Under the pieces are notes generated by a model. That model had not been told where the DNA came from. It saw only the letters and a list, made by a program, of their open reading frames with translations, and ran no database searches. The translations under genes and the position numbers were made by a program. From positions 248,001 through 312,000 of the forward strand of contig CAVTZP010000003.1 in assembly GCA_963739245.1 (NCBI GenBank): 64,000 nucleotides of DNA, read 5' to 3'. This document shows positions 50,361-60,385 of the stretch, piece after piece (the stretch's first letter is position 1; the number at the start of each line of letters is the position of its first letter). This DNA is from CAVTZP01 sp963739245 (GTDB lineage: Bacteria; Chloroflexota; Dehalococcoidia; Dehalococcoidales; BS750m-G39).

Positions 50361-50407
50361 AGTATCACCTCTGATAGCATGGTTAACTAGAGTTTAGCAG
50401 AGGGCGG

Positions 50408-51109
50408 TTATGATGTAAAGTTGGTTGAGAGTTGGGCTAAGGCGGAGCGGGCAGCTTCTGCCTCAGCTGCCTTTTTACTCTTGCCTGACCCCCTGCCCAG
50501 GACTTTATCACCCACCCTTACCTCAACGGTGAAGGTTCGGTCGTGGTCTGGTCCTATTGTTTCTATCAGGGTGTAGGTAGGTGTTTGCTGCTGCCTTGCC
50601 TGTAGAAGCTCCTGTAGTTGTGATTTATAATCAGCCTCTCCCCCACCAATCAGCACCTTATTTAGCTCTTGCCTGGCCACTCTCAGGACAAAGTCCCTGG
50701 TGCTAGCTAAGCCCTGGTCAAGAAAGATAGCGGCGATTATCGCTTCTAGGGCGCTGGCTAGGTTAGCTGGCTTACGCCGCCCGCCGCTTGCCTCCTCCCC
50801 CTTTCCCAGATAGAGGTAATCACCCAGGCCGATAGCCCTTGCCATGCGTGATAGAGCCTCCCGGCACACCACCGATGCGCGGAGTTTGGTCATCTCCCCT
50901 TCATTCAAGTCGGGAAAGCGCTGGTATAGCTCTTGGGCGATGATAAAGCCTAAGATAGCGTCGCCCAGGAACTCAAGCCTTTCGTTGGAATTTAGGGCAA
51001 GAGCGGGGTTCTCATTGATATAGGAGCTATGAACGAGGGCTTGCTCCAAGAGAGACAGGTCGTTAAACGAGACGCCCAGGTTTTTTTGTAGTGCCGCCAA
51101 GTCAGCCAT
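50408..51109 (-). CDS. rnc: Ribonuclease III
   Basis: 233 residues from the ATG behind AAGGGAAG. A longer reading adds 13 residues and has no ribosome-binding site. The catalytic signature is NERLEFLGDAILGFIIAQEL, with further acidic site LASALEAIIAAIFLDQG. The C-terminal dsRNA-binding domain spans about 160-230 (DYKSQLQELLQARQQQTPTY, GKSKKAAEAEAARSAL). It processes rRNA precursors and double-stranded RNA. The tRNA pair transcribed the other way lies about 105 bases upstream. Confidence 0.95.
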   Translation of the reverse strand: MADLAALQKNLGVSFNDLSLLEQALVHSSYINENPALALNSNERLEFLGDAILGFIIAQELYQRFPDLNEGEMTKLRASVVCREALSRMARAIGLGDYLYLGKGEEASGGRRKPANLASALEAIIAAIFLDQGLASTRDFVLRVARQELNKVLIGGGEADYKSQLQELLQARQQQTPTYTLIETIGPDHDRTFTVEVRVGDKVLGRGSGKSKKAAEAEAARSALAQLSTNFTS

Positions 51110-51175
51110 GACTTCCCTTCTTATTAATAGTTTAGCATAGATGGGCAAGCCAGCTATGTCAAATTATGCCTCTTA

Positions 51176-51204
51176 TTGTGATGGGTGCTGCCCTGTGCTA
51201 TAAT
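51176..51204 (+). promoter_or_regulatory. Promoter of the tRNA-Gln/tRNA-Glu pair
   Basis: TTGTGA (51176-51181) and TATAAT (51199-51204), 17-base spacer, ending 10 bases before the mature tRNA-Gln 5' end. Confidence 0.65.
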
Positions 51205-51214
51205 CCTGACGTGT

Positions 51215-51288
51215 TGGGGAATCGTCTAGCGGTAGGACAGCGGACTCTGGATCCGCCAGGGAAGGTTCGAATCCTTCTTCCCCAGCCA
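51215..51288 (+). tRNA. tRNA-Gln (CTG)
   Basis: 74 bases. Acceptor TGGGGAA/TTCCCCA, anticodon stem-loop GCGGA-CTCTGGA-TCCGC with anticodon CTG, T-arm with GGTTCGAATCC, discriminator G and encoded CCA. It is followed six bases later by tRNA-Glu. Confidence 0.95.
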
Positions 51289-51294
51289 ATTTGT

Positions 51295-51368
51295 GGCGCA
51301 TTCGTCTAGGGGTTTAGGACACCTCCCTCTCAAGGAGGAGATCACCGGTTCGAATCCGGTATGCGCTA
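51295..51368 (+). tRNA. tRNA-Glu (CTC)
   Basis: Acceptor GGCGCAT/ATGCGCT, anticodon stem-loop CCTCC-CTCTCAA-GGAGG with anticodon CTC, T-arm GGTTCGAATCC, discriminator A. CCA is not encoded, unlike the neighbouring tRNA-Gln. It lies 20 bases from the end of trpA, which is transcribed toward it. Confidence 0.93.
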
Positions 51369-51388
51369 GTTCGAATTCACTCGCTTGT

Positions 51389-52195
51389 TTATCCTAAATG
51401 TGGTTTCTCCGACCGGGGCAACTTATCGATAGAGTTCCTTAAACCTCTTACAAATCTAGCCAGGGAAGTGAAGTCGTCTTCCGTCTCCATAAGCTGAATT
51501 ATCCGGCTGCCGACAATCACGCCATCAGCAATCCGGGCTATTTGCCCTGCCTGTTGCGGGGTAGATATGCCAAAGCCAACACAGAGAGGCTGGGTGGCTA
51601 CCTTCCTCACCCTATCTACAAACGCTGACAGATTCTTGGGCAGTTTGTCCCTCGCCCCGGTAACCCCGGTAACTGAAACCAGATAGATAAACCCTCGCGA
51701 CCTCTCAGCGACAAGCCTGATGCGCTCCTCAGTAGTGGTCGGAGCCAGGAGATAGATGAGGTCAAGCCCCTGTCTTTGGCTGATAGCCTCCAGTTCTGTG
51801 CCTTCCTCCGGGGGCAGGTCAGGTATGATTAACCCAGAAATTCCAGACCCAGCGCAGGCAGCGCAAAATTTCTCCAGACCGTAGTTAAACACCGGGTTAA
51901 AATAGGTCATAAATACCAGTGGTATATTGACCTTGCGGCTTAACTCTCTGGCAACCTCGAGGCAAAGCCGGGGGGTAACCCCATTTTGCAAGGCATGGAA
52001 GCTGGACTTTTGTATGGTGACCCCATCAGCCAGGGGGTCAGAGAAGGGTATCCCCAGCTCCACAATATCAGCGCCGTTTTGGGCAAGAAGTGGGACTACC
52101 TTCAGGGTGGCGTCAATTGTGGGGTAACCTACGGTAATATAGGCAATAAGAGCTTTGTGACCCGGCGGGCTAAAGGCGGAAGCAATGCCGCTCAT
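51389..52195 (-). CDS. trpA: Tryptophan synthase alpha chain
   Basis: 268 residues. The TIM-barrel motifs ADIVELGIPFSDPLADG (catalytic Glu), GLIIPDLPPEEG and VSVTGVTGAR are intact, with GFGISTPQQAGQIARIADGVIVGSRI at the phosphate site. It cleaves indole-3-glycerol phosphate to indole, which is channelled to TrpB. It is the last gene of the long trp/aro operon and overlaps trpB by four bases. Confidence 0.96.
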   Translation of the reverse strand: MSGIASAFSPPGHKALIAYITVGYPTIDATLKVVPLLAQNGADIVELGIPFSDPLADGVTIQKSSFHALQNGVTPRLCLEVARELSRKVNIPLVFMTYFNPVFNYGLEKFCAACAGSGISGLIIPDLPPEEGTELEAISQRQGLDLIYLLAPTTTEERIRLVAERSRGFIYLVSVTGVTGARDKLPKNLSAFVDRVRKVATQPLCVGFGISTPQQAGQIARIADGVIVGSRIIQLMETEDDFTSLARFVRGLRNSIDKLPRSEKPHLG

Positions 52196-53381
52196 GGCTT
52201 TACTCCCAGTGCTTGAGCTACGATGTCCATGTCTTTATCACCGCGCCCGGAAAGATTCACCACGATGATTTGCTCTCCCTCCAGTGAACCGGCTATCTTA
52301 GCCGCATAGAATATGGCGTGAGCCGATTCCAGGGCGGGGGCAATGCCTTCGGTGTTACATAGCAACTGGAAGCCCTCAAGGGCTTCCTTATCGGTCACCG
52401 CGACATAGGTGGCACGCCCGGTGTCTTTTAGGTAGCTGTGCTCGGGACCAACACCGGGATAATCCAGCCCGGCAGAGATGCTGTGCGTCTCCCTAATCTG
52501 GCCATTACTATCTTGAAGAACATAGGATTTTGTCCCGTGGAGCACGCCCACAGTTCCCGCAACCAGTGAGGCGGCATGCTCTCCGGTCTCAAGCCTCCTC
52601 CCGGCCGCCTCCACCCCAATAAGTTTGACCTCCTTGTCGTTCAGAAAGGGATGAAAAATGCCAATGGCGTTGCTGCCACCGCCAACGCAGGCGATGATAT
52701 AGTCAGGCAGGCGGCCGCATTGGGCTAGAATCTGCTGCTCTGGTTTCCTTGCCGATTACCGACTGAAAGTCTCGTACCATCATGGGATAGGGATGTGGTC
52801 CAACCACTGAGCCCAGAAGGTAATAGGTATCGCCGGGATTGGTCACCCAGTCCCTTATCGCCTCGTTGATGGCATCCTTCAGGGTTCGGCTGCCTCCATG
52901 CACCGGTCTAACCTCAGCGCCCATCAGCCTCATCCGGAAGACATTGAGAGACTGGCGGCGCATATCCTCCTCACCCATGTAGACTAGGCACTTCAGCCCC
53001 AGCATGGCGCAGACGGCAGCGGTTGCCACCCCGTGTTGGCCGGCTCCGGTCTCGGCGATTATTCTCTGCTTTCCCATTCTCCGGGCAAGGAGACCCTGCC
53101 CCAGGGCATTATTGATTTTATGGGCTCCGGTGTGGGCCAGGTCTTCCCTCTTAAGGAAAATCCGGGCACCACCGCAATTTTCGGTCAGCCTTTTGGCAAG
53201 GTAGAGGGGCGTTGGCCTTCCTGAGTAGTCACGGGACAGTGACTCAAACTCAGCTCCAGAAGGCAGGGTCAGCCTTTGCCTGCTTATAGGCTTTTGCCAG
53301 CTCATCCAGGACGGGCATGAGGGTCTCGGGCACAAACCGCCCCCCGTAGTCCCCAAAATATCCCCTTTCGTCAGGTAGCAT
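52192..53381 (-). CDS. trpB: Tryptophan synthase beta chain (two apparent frameshifts)
   Basis: About 396 residues when joined, the normal TrpB length. The first piece begins MLPDERGYFGDYGGRFVPETL at ATG 53381. The second has EDLAHTGAHKINNALGQ (the lysine binding PLP), ETGAGQHGVATAA and GSVVGPHPYPMMVRDFQ. The third starts before EAAGRRLETGEHAA and ends SGRGDKDMD. Breaks lie near 53265 and 52725-52705. The glycine-rich CVGGGSNAIG phosphate loop is readable in the third frame. It condenses indole with serine. The start overlaps the end of aroC by 11 bases. Confidence 0.93.
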
Positions 53382-54541
53382 CGTACTTCTCCTGCTGTGA
53401 CTTAATATAAGAATGGAAATTACGCTTCATCTCATCAATATGGTCGCCGCCAAACTTCTCCATCATTGCCTCTCCCAGAACCAGAGCCAGCATTGCTTCC
53501 GAGATAACCCCGGCTCGAGGGACAGCGCAGATATCCGACCTCTCCACGGTAGCTGGCGTCAGGCGGTGAGTGGCGATATCTACGGTCTTTACCGGAGAGC
53601 CAAGGGTTGAGAGCGGTTTGTGGTAAACACGGCAAATGATGTCCTCGCCATTGCTCATGCCACCTTCTATCCCGCCCATATTATTGGTCTTACGGGTGAA
53701 GCGATTACTCTTATAGGCGATTTGGTCCTGGAACTCGGCGCCGAACATCGCCGCCCCGGCGATGGCGTTACCTATTTCCACCGCCTTCACCGAGGGGATG
53801 CTCATCAGGGCCTGGGCAATCCTGCCGTCAAGCCGGCGGTCATAGTGCATAACACTCCCCAGCCCGACGGGGACACCGCTGGCGATAACCTCAACCACCC
53901 CACCCAGGGTATCTTTCCTGGTGCGAGCCTCAAGGATTAGCTGTTTCATCTTCCGGGACGTTTTTGGGTCAATGCACCTTATATCAGGGTCAGTGTCAAA
54001 GACTTTGGCCACCTCTTCAAAATCAGAAGGGATGGCGAGTTAGCCTCACCGAGCCTATCTGGACGGTGTGACTGGCTATCCTGATACCAAATTCCAGCAG
54101 CAGTCGCCTGATGACCGCTCCCGCCATGACTCTGCCTACTGTCTCTCTGGCGCTGGCCCTCTCCGAGATATTTCTTATATCGTCCTGCCCATACTTCAAG
54201 ACACCAGCCAGGTCGGCATGCCCGGGGCGGGGTGTGGTCACCTTAGCCGCTTGCTTTTCGGTCTCCTCAATTCTCATCTCATCCTGCCAGTTAGCAAAGT
54301 CCAGGTTCTTGACTATCAGCGTAATCGGGCTGCCCAGCGTCTTACCATATCGGACGCCGGAGAGGATTTCAGCCTTATCCTCTTCAATTAGTCCCCTCCC
54401 CCCACGACCAAAATCGGAGTGGCGGCGTTTCAGGTCCTGGTTAATATCCTCAACACGGACTCTAACTCCGGCGGGCATTCCTTCAATAATGGTTACACAG
54501 GCCGGTCCGTGGGATTCACCGGCGGTCAAAATGCGTAGCAT
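53371..54541 (-). CDS. aroC: Chorismate synthase (one apparent frameshift)
   Basis: About 390 residues when joined. Signatures are GESHGPACVTIIEGMPAG, RRHSDFGRGGRG, PRPGHADLAGVLKYG, DDIRNISERASARETVGRVMAGA, and in the second piece NNMGGIEGGMSNGEDI with VYHKPLSTLGSPVKTVD and PRAGVISEAMLALVL. A one-base shift lies near 54020. It makes chorismate from EPSP using reduced FMN. It overlaps aroE by 26 bases and trpB by 11. Confidence 0.94.
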
Positions 54542-55365
54542 CTCTCCCTCCTTCCAAGGCTTGAGTCAGGGCGGACTCCATAACCTGTAACGGGGCCTGG
54601 TGTCCGGTAAAGAGTTCAAACTGCATCGCTGCCTGATAAAGCAGCATCTTATACCCATAAACAATAGCACATCCCCTTTCCCTGGCTTCAATAAGCAGTT
54701 TGGTCTCTTTCGGGTTATAGACGGTGTCAAAGACGGTGAGCCGGTTATGGAGAAGGTGTTTGGGGATGATTGATTCGTTTGCCTTGGGCCACATCCCGAC
54801 CGAGGTCGCATTTATCAGGATATCAGCTGAGGAGACTTCGTCGAGCTTCTCCAGACCGCCAGAGTCCTCGGCATCAAATATTTCTGCCAGCCTTTTTGCC
54901 TTCTCCTCGGTCCGATTTATTATCACCAGCTTAGCTCCGCCCATTTTTAGGCCCAGGGCGATGGCTGTGGCGGCCCCACCACTGCCGATAAGGACTGCCT
55001 TCTTGCCTTCAAGAGTGGTCACCTCCTCCAGTGCCTTCAGTGCCCCGTGATAGTCGGTATTATAACCGGTTAACACACCCTCATCGTTGACAATGGTATT
55101 GACGGCACCGATTTCTATGGCAACCCTGTCAATCTCATCAACATATTCTATAGCCCTGGTCTTGTGGGGCAGGGTAATGCTTGCCCCCCGAATCCCCAGC
55201 CCCCTTATGCCCTCTATTGCCCGCTTGATGTCCTTGACCTGGAATGGGACATAGACGATAGTTGATGCCCAGCGCCTGATAGCCGGCATTGTGAATCAAG
55301 GGGGAAAGCGAGTGCTCCACCGGGTCGCCGATAAGGCAGCAGATTTTTGTATCAGCATCAATCAC
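54516..55365 (-). CDS. aroE: Shikimate dehydrogenase (one apparent frameshift)
   Basis: About 283 residues when joined. The GTG start overlaps the aroK stop (GTGA). The N-terminus has GDPVEHSLSPLIHNAGYQALGINY with the shikimate-binding SLSP motif. After a shift near 55275 come RGASITLPHKTRAIEYVDE (catalytic Lys), NTDYHGAL, the NADP loop IGSGGAATAIALGL, INRTEEKA and ATSVGMWP. It reduces 3-dehydroshikimate with NADPH. Confidence 0.93.
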
Positions 55366-55879
55366 GAGTAACCCCCTGTCGTTAGCAATTTTATAATGGC
55401 TTCAGCCACTTCTTCCGGCGTTTTGTTTTCGGTATCAACCGCCAAGTCGGCGGCTTTCTGGTAAAGCGGCTTTCGTTCCGCCAGGGTTATCTCCATATCC
55501 TCCCGCCGCGTTCTGCCCTGACCAGCAGTGGTCTTTCGCTATCTTCACCAATGCGCTTGACTAGTGTATCAACACTGGCTTTGAGCCAGACCAGTACCCC
55601 GTTTTTCTTGAGTTTTGCGATGTTTTTTTCTCTGGTTACTACCCCTCCGCCGGTGGCATTAACGATGTTGTCCCGCCCCGCCACCTCGCTGGTTATCTCC
55701 TCCTCTATATCCCGGAATTTTGACCATCCGTATTTCTCCACAATCTCAGGAATAGCGAGCCCCGCTTTCTGGGTGATTAGCTCATCCATCTCAACAAGCT
55801 CTCTGCCCAGTTTCCGGGCTAAAATCTTACCTACCGTTGTTTTCCCCGAGCCTCTCATGCCGATAAGGACAATGTTCAT
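55362..55879 (-). CDS. aroK: Shikimate kinase (one apparent frameshift)
   Basis: About 172 residues when joined, normal length. The P-loop is GMRGSGKTTVGK, with LVEMDELITQKAG, FRDIEEEI and VNATGGGVV as substrate contacts, then the lid region RPLLVRAE. A shift near 55502 leads to MEITLAERKPLYQKAADL and a C-terminal TPEEVAEAIIKLL. It phosphorylates shikimate. The stop and the aroE start overlap, and the start overlaps the aroA stop by four bases. Confidence 0.92.
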
Positions 55880-57169
55880 GGCAGTTCCTCAATCTTTGCC
55901 CCTAGCCTTGCCAGGTCAGCGAAGAATCGGGGGTAGGACTTGGTAACCGCCTCAGCGCCGTTAATAATGGAATCACCCTCGGCAAAAAGGGCGGCAGTGG
56001 TAAAACTCATCGCCATACGGTGGTCGGCGTGGGCTTCAATTTCAGCGCCTCTGGGCTTACCCCCATAGACTACCATGGTATTTTCGGTCACCTCGGTTCT
56101 TATTCCCATCTTGGCCAGTTCGGCCGCCGTGTTAGCTGAGCCGGTCGGTCTCCTTGAACCTCAGATGACCGATATTGGTTATTTTCGTTTTACCGCGGGC
56201 GTAAGCGGCAACAACCGCCACCGTCTGGACAATGTCAGGATAATCACCCATATCTATAGTGATACCGGTAAGCTCCTTGTTGCGAGAAATCTTAATCTGT
56301 TCTTTCTGGTATTCAACGGAGCACCCCATCTCGTGACAGGATATTCAAAAGATATCTATCACCCTGGACGGAGTTGGTCTTCAGATTAGTTACGGTTACT
56401 GGCTTGCCGCCAATGGCGCCGGCGGCGAAAAAGTAGGCGGCGGAAGAGTAGTCTCCCTCTATCCGGTAGTGCCTTGCTTTATATCTCTTGACCGCCTTTG
56501 ACCAGGAACTCCTTATAGTCTTGATTTACTGCCTCAACCCCGAAGGCTCGCATAGCGTCAAGGGTTATGTCTATGTAAGGTCTGGAGCGAAGCCCGCCGG
56601 CAATCTTGATTCTTAGCCCGTCCTCGGTATAGGGGGCAATCATGAGCAGTGAGCTGATATGCTGGGAGCTTACCCGCCCGGGAATTGTAACCTCGCCCCC
56701 GCTGAGCCTTCCCCCCTGGATTTCGATTGGCGGGCAGCCGTTACTTTCCAGTGAGCGGGCGCGAACCCCCAGGCTTTCTAGCGCCGAGAGCAAGTCACCT
56801 ATCGGGCGCTGGCGGAGTCTGCTATCGCCATCAAGGATGACCTTGGTCTGACTTAGAGCCGCCAGTGGGGCAACCATCCGGATAGTGCTCCCCGAGTTGC
56901 CGACAAAAATCCTCTGTTTATCGGGGGCGACCTTGATTTGACCGCCGGTGCCAATAATCCTTAGCCTATTGCCCTCCAGGGCAATATCAGCCCCCAGGGA
57001 GCGGCAGGCATCAATGGTATAGAGGGTGTCATCTGATACCAGCGGGTTCTCGATTATGGTCTCGCCCGCCGCCAGCGAGGCTAGTATCACCGCCCGGTGG
57101 GTATAGCTCTTGGACGGCGGTGCTGAAACCTCCCCGGTCACTGGTGATGGTGATTATTCTTACTCTCAC
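55876..57169 (-). CDS. aroA: EPSP synthase (3-phosphoshikimate 1-carboxyvinyltransferase), several apparent frameshifts
   Basis: About 431 residues when pieces are joined, the normal length. It probably starts at GTG 57169, overlapping the aroQ stop. Recognisable parts are GEVSAPPSKSYTHRAVILASLA, FVGNSGSTIRMVAPLAAL, DGDSRLRQRPIGDL, VSSQHISSLLMIAPY, then YRIEGDYSSAAYFFAAGAIGG, MGDYPDIVQTVAVVAAYA, LRFKETDRL and AHADHRMAMSFTTAAL. Breaks lie near 57140, 56480, 56335 and 56135. The glycine-alanine pocket residue after NSG is the normal one, NSGSTIR rather than the NAGTAMR form of E. coli, resembling class II-like, glyphosate-tolerant types. That reading is tentative. Confidence 0.9.
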
Positions 57170-57612
57170 TTGCCCTTCTGGCTCCTGATATGATTAACCA
57201 GGGCTTCAAGCCCCGATAAATAGCTCTTTGTTTTCAAGCCGCTAATCTGCTTGATAGCTACGTCTGAAATAACCGAAATCTTGCGCCATTCCTCCCGGGC
57301 GTGGATATCGGACAGGTGCACCTCAACCACGGGCAGTCCGGAATCAACGAGGGCGTCATGAAGGGAGTAACCGTAGTGGGTCAGGGCACCGGGGTTAATC
57401 AGGATGCCATCAGCGCCGCTTGCTTTCTCCTGGATAAAGTCAATGATACCCCCCTCGTGGTTAGACTGGAAGAAAATAAGTTCACAGCCCAGCGCCTTTC
57501 CCTTCTCAATAAGTGCCTGCTCTATTGATTCCAGGGTATCGGTGCCGTAGTGTTCTCTATCTCTTCTGCCCAGCATATTCAGATTGGGGCCGTTAATCAC
57601 CAGGATTTTCAT
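57166..57612 (-). CDS. aroQ: 3-dehydroquinate dehydratase, type II
   Basis: 148 residues from the ATG giving MKILVINGPNLNMLGRRD. Active-site loop tyrosine in REHYGTDTLE, base-pocket FFQSNHEGGIIDFI, GILINPGALTHYG and the catalytic histidine in VVEVHLSDIHAREEWR are all present. This type II enzyme is a dodecamer and uses an enolate mechanism, unlike Schiff-base type I. The start overlaps the aroB stop by three bases. Confidence 0.96.
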   Translation of the reverse strand: MKILVINGPNLNMLGRRDREHYGTDTLESIEQALIEKGKALGCELIFFQSNHEGGIIDFIQEKASGADGILINPGALTHYGYSLHDALVDSGLPVVEVHLSDIHAREEWRKISVISDVAIKQISGLKTKSYLSGLEALVNHIRSQKGK

Positions 57613-58726
57613 CGGCATATCTCCATAAGAACTTTTCTGACTATATTCTCCGCCACCGGCTGGTTAACCACCCCCTTGCCAATGCCCTTCAGTAACACCC
57701 AGCCGGTCTGACCAAGGGTTGTTTTCTTATCAAAGCGGATGGCTGCAATTAAATCATCGGGGTTTACTCCCTGACAACTAGGTGGGCAAGCCGAACTTTA
57801 GCAGCAGGTTTTCAATGCTATGAACATTACCTCGGTCAAGCATGCCGACCTGCTCACTTATTCTGGCGGCGGCCATCATCCCGATAGCTACCGCCTCACC
57901 GTGGCTCTGTCCCTGAAGCTTGGTGGCAGCTTCAAGGGCATGACCAACGGTATGACCGAAGTTCAGTATGGCTCGCTGGCCAGTCCGCTCCGTCTCGTCC
58001 ACCTCTACTACGGCGGCTTTCAGACGGCAGCACCGCATAACAATATCCTTTAGTTCAGCCGTAGTAAGCTCCCTTTCTCTCTTCTGGTCAAGGATGCGGA
58101 ATAGCTCCTCGTCCATAGCCAGGGCGTATTTGATTACCTCAGCCATGCCGTTTCGCATCTCGGCTGGGGGTAAAGATTTCAGAAGGGCGACATCGCAGAT
58201 AATCGCCCTTGGCTGATAGAAGCTACCGAGCATGTTCTTCTTTCCACTGAAATTGACGCCCACCTTGCCGCCGATGCTGCTATCTACCTGGGCAAGGAGG
58301 GTGGTGGGCAGTTGAATATAATCAATCCCCCGAAGGTAGGTGGCGGCGATATACCCGCCGACATCCCCAACAACACCACCCCCCAAAGCACATATTAGCC
58401 CTTTGCGGTCGAAATTGTTCTCCAGCAGAAATTTATACCCCCGCTCAACTGTGTCTCAGTGACTTGGCTCTCTCCCCCACCGGCAGGGTAAATAGAAGTA
58501 CCCTCTTTCCCGTTGCCTCAAGTGCTTTCATCACATATCGTCCGTAAATCTTCTTCACATTCGTATCGGTTATCAGGACAATACTGGAATAGCCGCTGAA
58601 GTCAAAATACCGCTCAAGTTGATTTATAATGCCGTCACCGACAATAATCGGACAGCGCTTGACCGTTTCCAGTTTAATAATGTGTCTGCCGTATTCTGTT
58701 GAGCCCTCTTTTTTTGCTAGCCTCAT
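57609..58726 (-). CDS. aroB: 3-dehydroquinate synthase (two apparent frameshifts)
   Basis: About 372 residues when joined, as expected. The first piece contains CPIIVGDGIINQLERYF, VLITDTNVKKIYG and LPVGERAKSL. The second has ALGGGVVGDVGGYIAATYLRG, LPTTLLAQVDSSIGGKVGVN, EVIKYALAMD, and the zinc-binding FGHTVGHALEAAT and HGEAVAIGM. The third frame gives the C-terminus with RFDKKTTLGQTGWVLLKGIG. Breaks lie near 58440 and 57780. It uses NAD and a divalent metal to cyclise DAHP. Confidence 0.93.
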
Positions 58727-59719
58727 CTGGTTAAACTCTTTATCTCCTTCATTAGTTCGGCGAACTGTTCCGGATATAGGGACTGCATCCCATCGGAGAG
58801 GGCGTGCGATGGGTCGTGGTGCACCTCTACCAGGAGACCATCGGCACCTACGGCTATAGCTCCCTTTGACAGAGGAATAACATATTCCCTTCGTCCCGCG
58901 GCATGGCTGGGGTCAACGATGATCGGCAGATGGCTGACTTCCTTGATTGAAGGGATAGCGCTTAAGTCCAGGGTATTCCTAGTGTTGTCGGCGAAGGTGC
59001 GTATTCCCCGTTCACACAGGATAACCTGATTATTCCCTTCCGAGCTAATATATTCCGCCGACATCAGCAACTCTTCGATAGTTGCGGCAAAGCTGCGCTT
59101 CAGCAGGATTGGTTTTGAGGCATGGCCAGCGCGGCGGAGCAGGGAATAGTTTTGCATGTTCCTGGCGCCAATCTGAATAATATCGGCGTATTGTTCCACA
59201 ACCTCAATATTGATGTGGTCAGTGGCCTCAGTTACGATTAATAAGCCGGTTTCCTGGCGGACTTTATCCAGTATTTTCAGCCCTTCCTCGCCTAATCCCT
59301 GGAAGCTATAAGGCGAGGTTCTGGGCTTAAAAGCACCCCCGCGAAATACCTGGGCACCGCATTTCTTCACCAGCTTGGCGATGGTGAGGGCTTGCTCCTC
59401 GCTTTCTATGGCGCAGGGGCCAGCCATTACTACCGGCTTCCCGCCGCCAATCTTGATATCACCAATGGCGATAACCGTAGACTGTGGCTGCGTCTCTCGG
59501 CTTACCAGTTTATATGGTTTGGTTACCCGGATGGTCTCTTTCACGCCCTCCATGACCAGCAGCCGCGAATCATCAACCGGACCCTGTGTTGCCGATAATG
59601 CAGACCGCCGTCCGCTGGGCACCGGGCATGGGAATACCACGGTAACCCATGCTCTCTATTTCCCGAATGACTGCCTGCACCTGCGCTTCAGTAGCATCGT
59701 TTTTCATCACCACCAGCAT
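58723..59719 (-). CDS. aroF: DAHP synthase, type I-beta (one apparent frameshift)
   Basis: About 331 residues when joined. The N-terminal ferredoxin-like regulatory domain starts MLVVMKNDATEAQVQAVI. A shift near 59593 leads into the catalytic barrel with VMAGPCAIESEEQALTIA, FRGGAFKPRTSPYSFQGLG, QIGARNMQNYSLLRRAG, PILLKRSFAATIEELLMSAEYI and PIIVDPSHAAGRREYV. It joins PEP and erythrose-4-phosphate, the first step of the pathway. The N-terminal extension suggests feedback control as in Thermotoga-type enzymes. It overlaps aroB by four bases. Confidence 0.93.
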
Positions 59720-59743
59720 CTCGTTGTTCCTCCTTCTATAGCA

Positions 59744-60385
59744 CTAGTGTGCTGACCTGACTGCTTGGATAAAAGTCTTGATTTTATCAACATCCTTGAC
59801 CCCTTCGCTCTCAACGCCGCTGGAAACATCAACCCCCCACGGTCTCAAGCTGGCTACCACCTGCCCCACATTTCCCGGGTGGAGTCCACCAGCAATAATA
59901 ACGGGGAATTTTGCCGCCGCTCTTTTGGCTATCTCCCAGGCAAATGCCTGACCAGTCCCGCCATATTTGTCCTCAACTAGCGTATCAAGAAGATAAATCG
60001 GAGGTCTGGGACCCAGTCGTCGTTTGCCATCTTCCATCTGGGCAAGAAGCTCCCTCTCACCCCACTCATGAGATACATGAATTGCCTTTATCACCGGCTT
60101 TTCCATCTGCTGGCAGTACTCCCAGCTCTCGTCACCGCTGAGCTGCACCCAGTCCACCCCACAGGAGGAAGCCACACTATTCACTGTGGCGGCGGGCATA
60201 TTGACGAATACCCCGACTACCGGCAGATTATATTTTTTGACTGTAGCCGCTATCTCTCTTGCCTTCTCATAGGTAACCTGCCGGGGGCTGGGGGCAAAGA
60301 CCACCCCGATAAGGTCAGCTCCGGCTTCTATTGCCGCCTGGGCATGAAGGACATCGTTAATGCCGCAAATCTTAACCCTGGTCAA
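59744..60385 (-). CDS. trpF: Phosphoribosylanthranilate isomerase
   Basis: 213 residues. The TrpF barrel has KICGINDVLHAQAAIEAGADLIGVVF with the catalytic Cys, SPRQVTYEKAREIA, VFVNMPAATVN, QLSGDESWEYC, ILLDTLVEDKYGGTGQAFAW with the catalytic Asp, IIAGGLHPGNV and GVDVSSGVESEGVKD. It converts phosphoribosylanthranilate to CdRP. A 24-base gap separates it from aroF. It overlaps trpC by four bases. Confidence 0.96.
   Translation of the reverse strand: MTRVKICGINDVLHAQAAIEAGADLIGVVFAPSPRQVTYEKAREIAATVKKYNLPVVGVFVNMPAATVNSVASSCGVDWVQLSGDESWEYCQQMEKPVIKAIHVSHEWGERELLAQMEDGKRRLGPRPPIYLLDTLVEDKYGGTGQAFAWEIAKRAAAKFPVIIAGGLHPGNVGQVVASLRPWGVDVSSGVESEGVKDVDKIKTFIQAVRSAH

Noticed and set aside
50194..50397. 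Plus-strand 67-residue frame rich in Ser/Phe/Leu
   Set aside because: It is low-complexity and lacks a ribosome-binding site. The opposite strand holds a better small gene with a ribosome-binding site.
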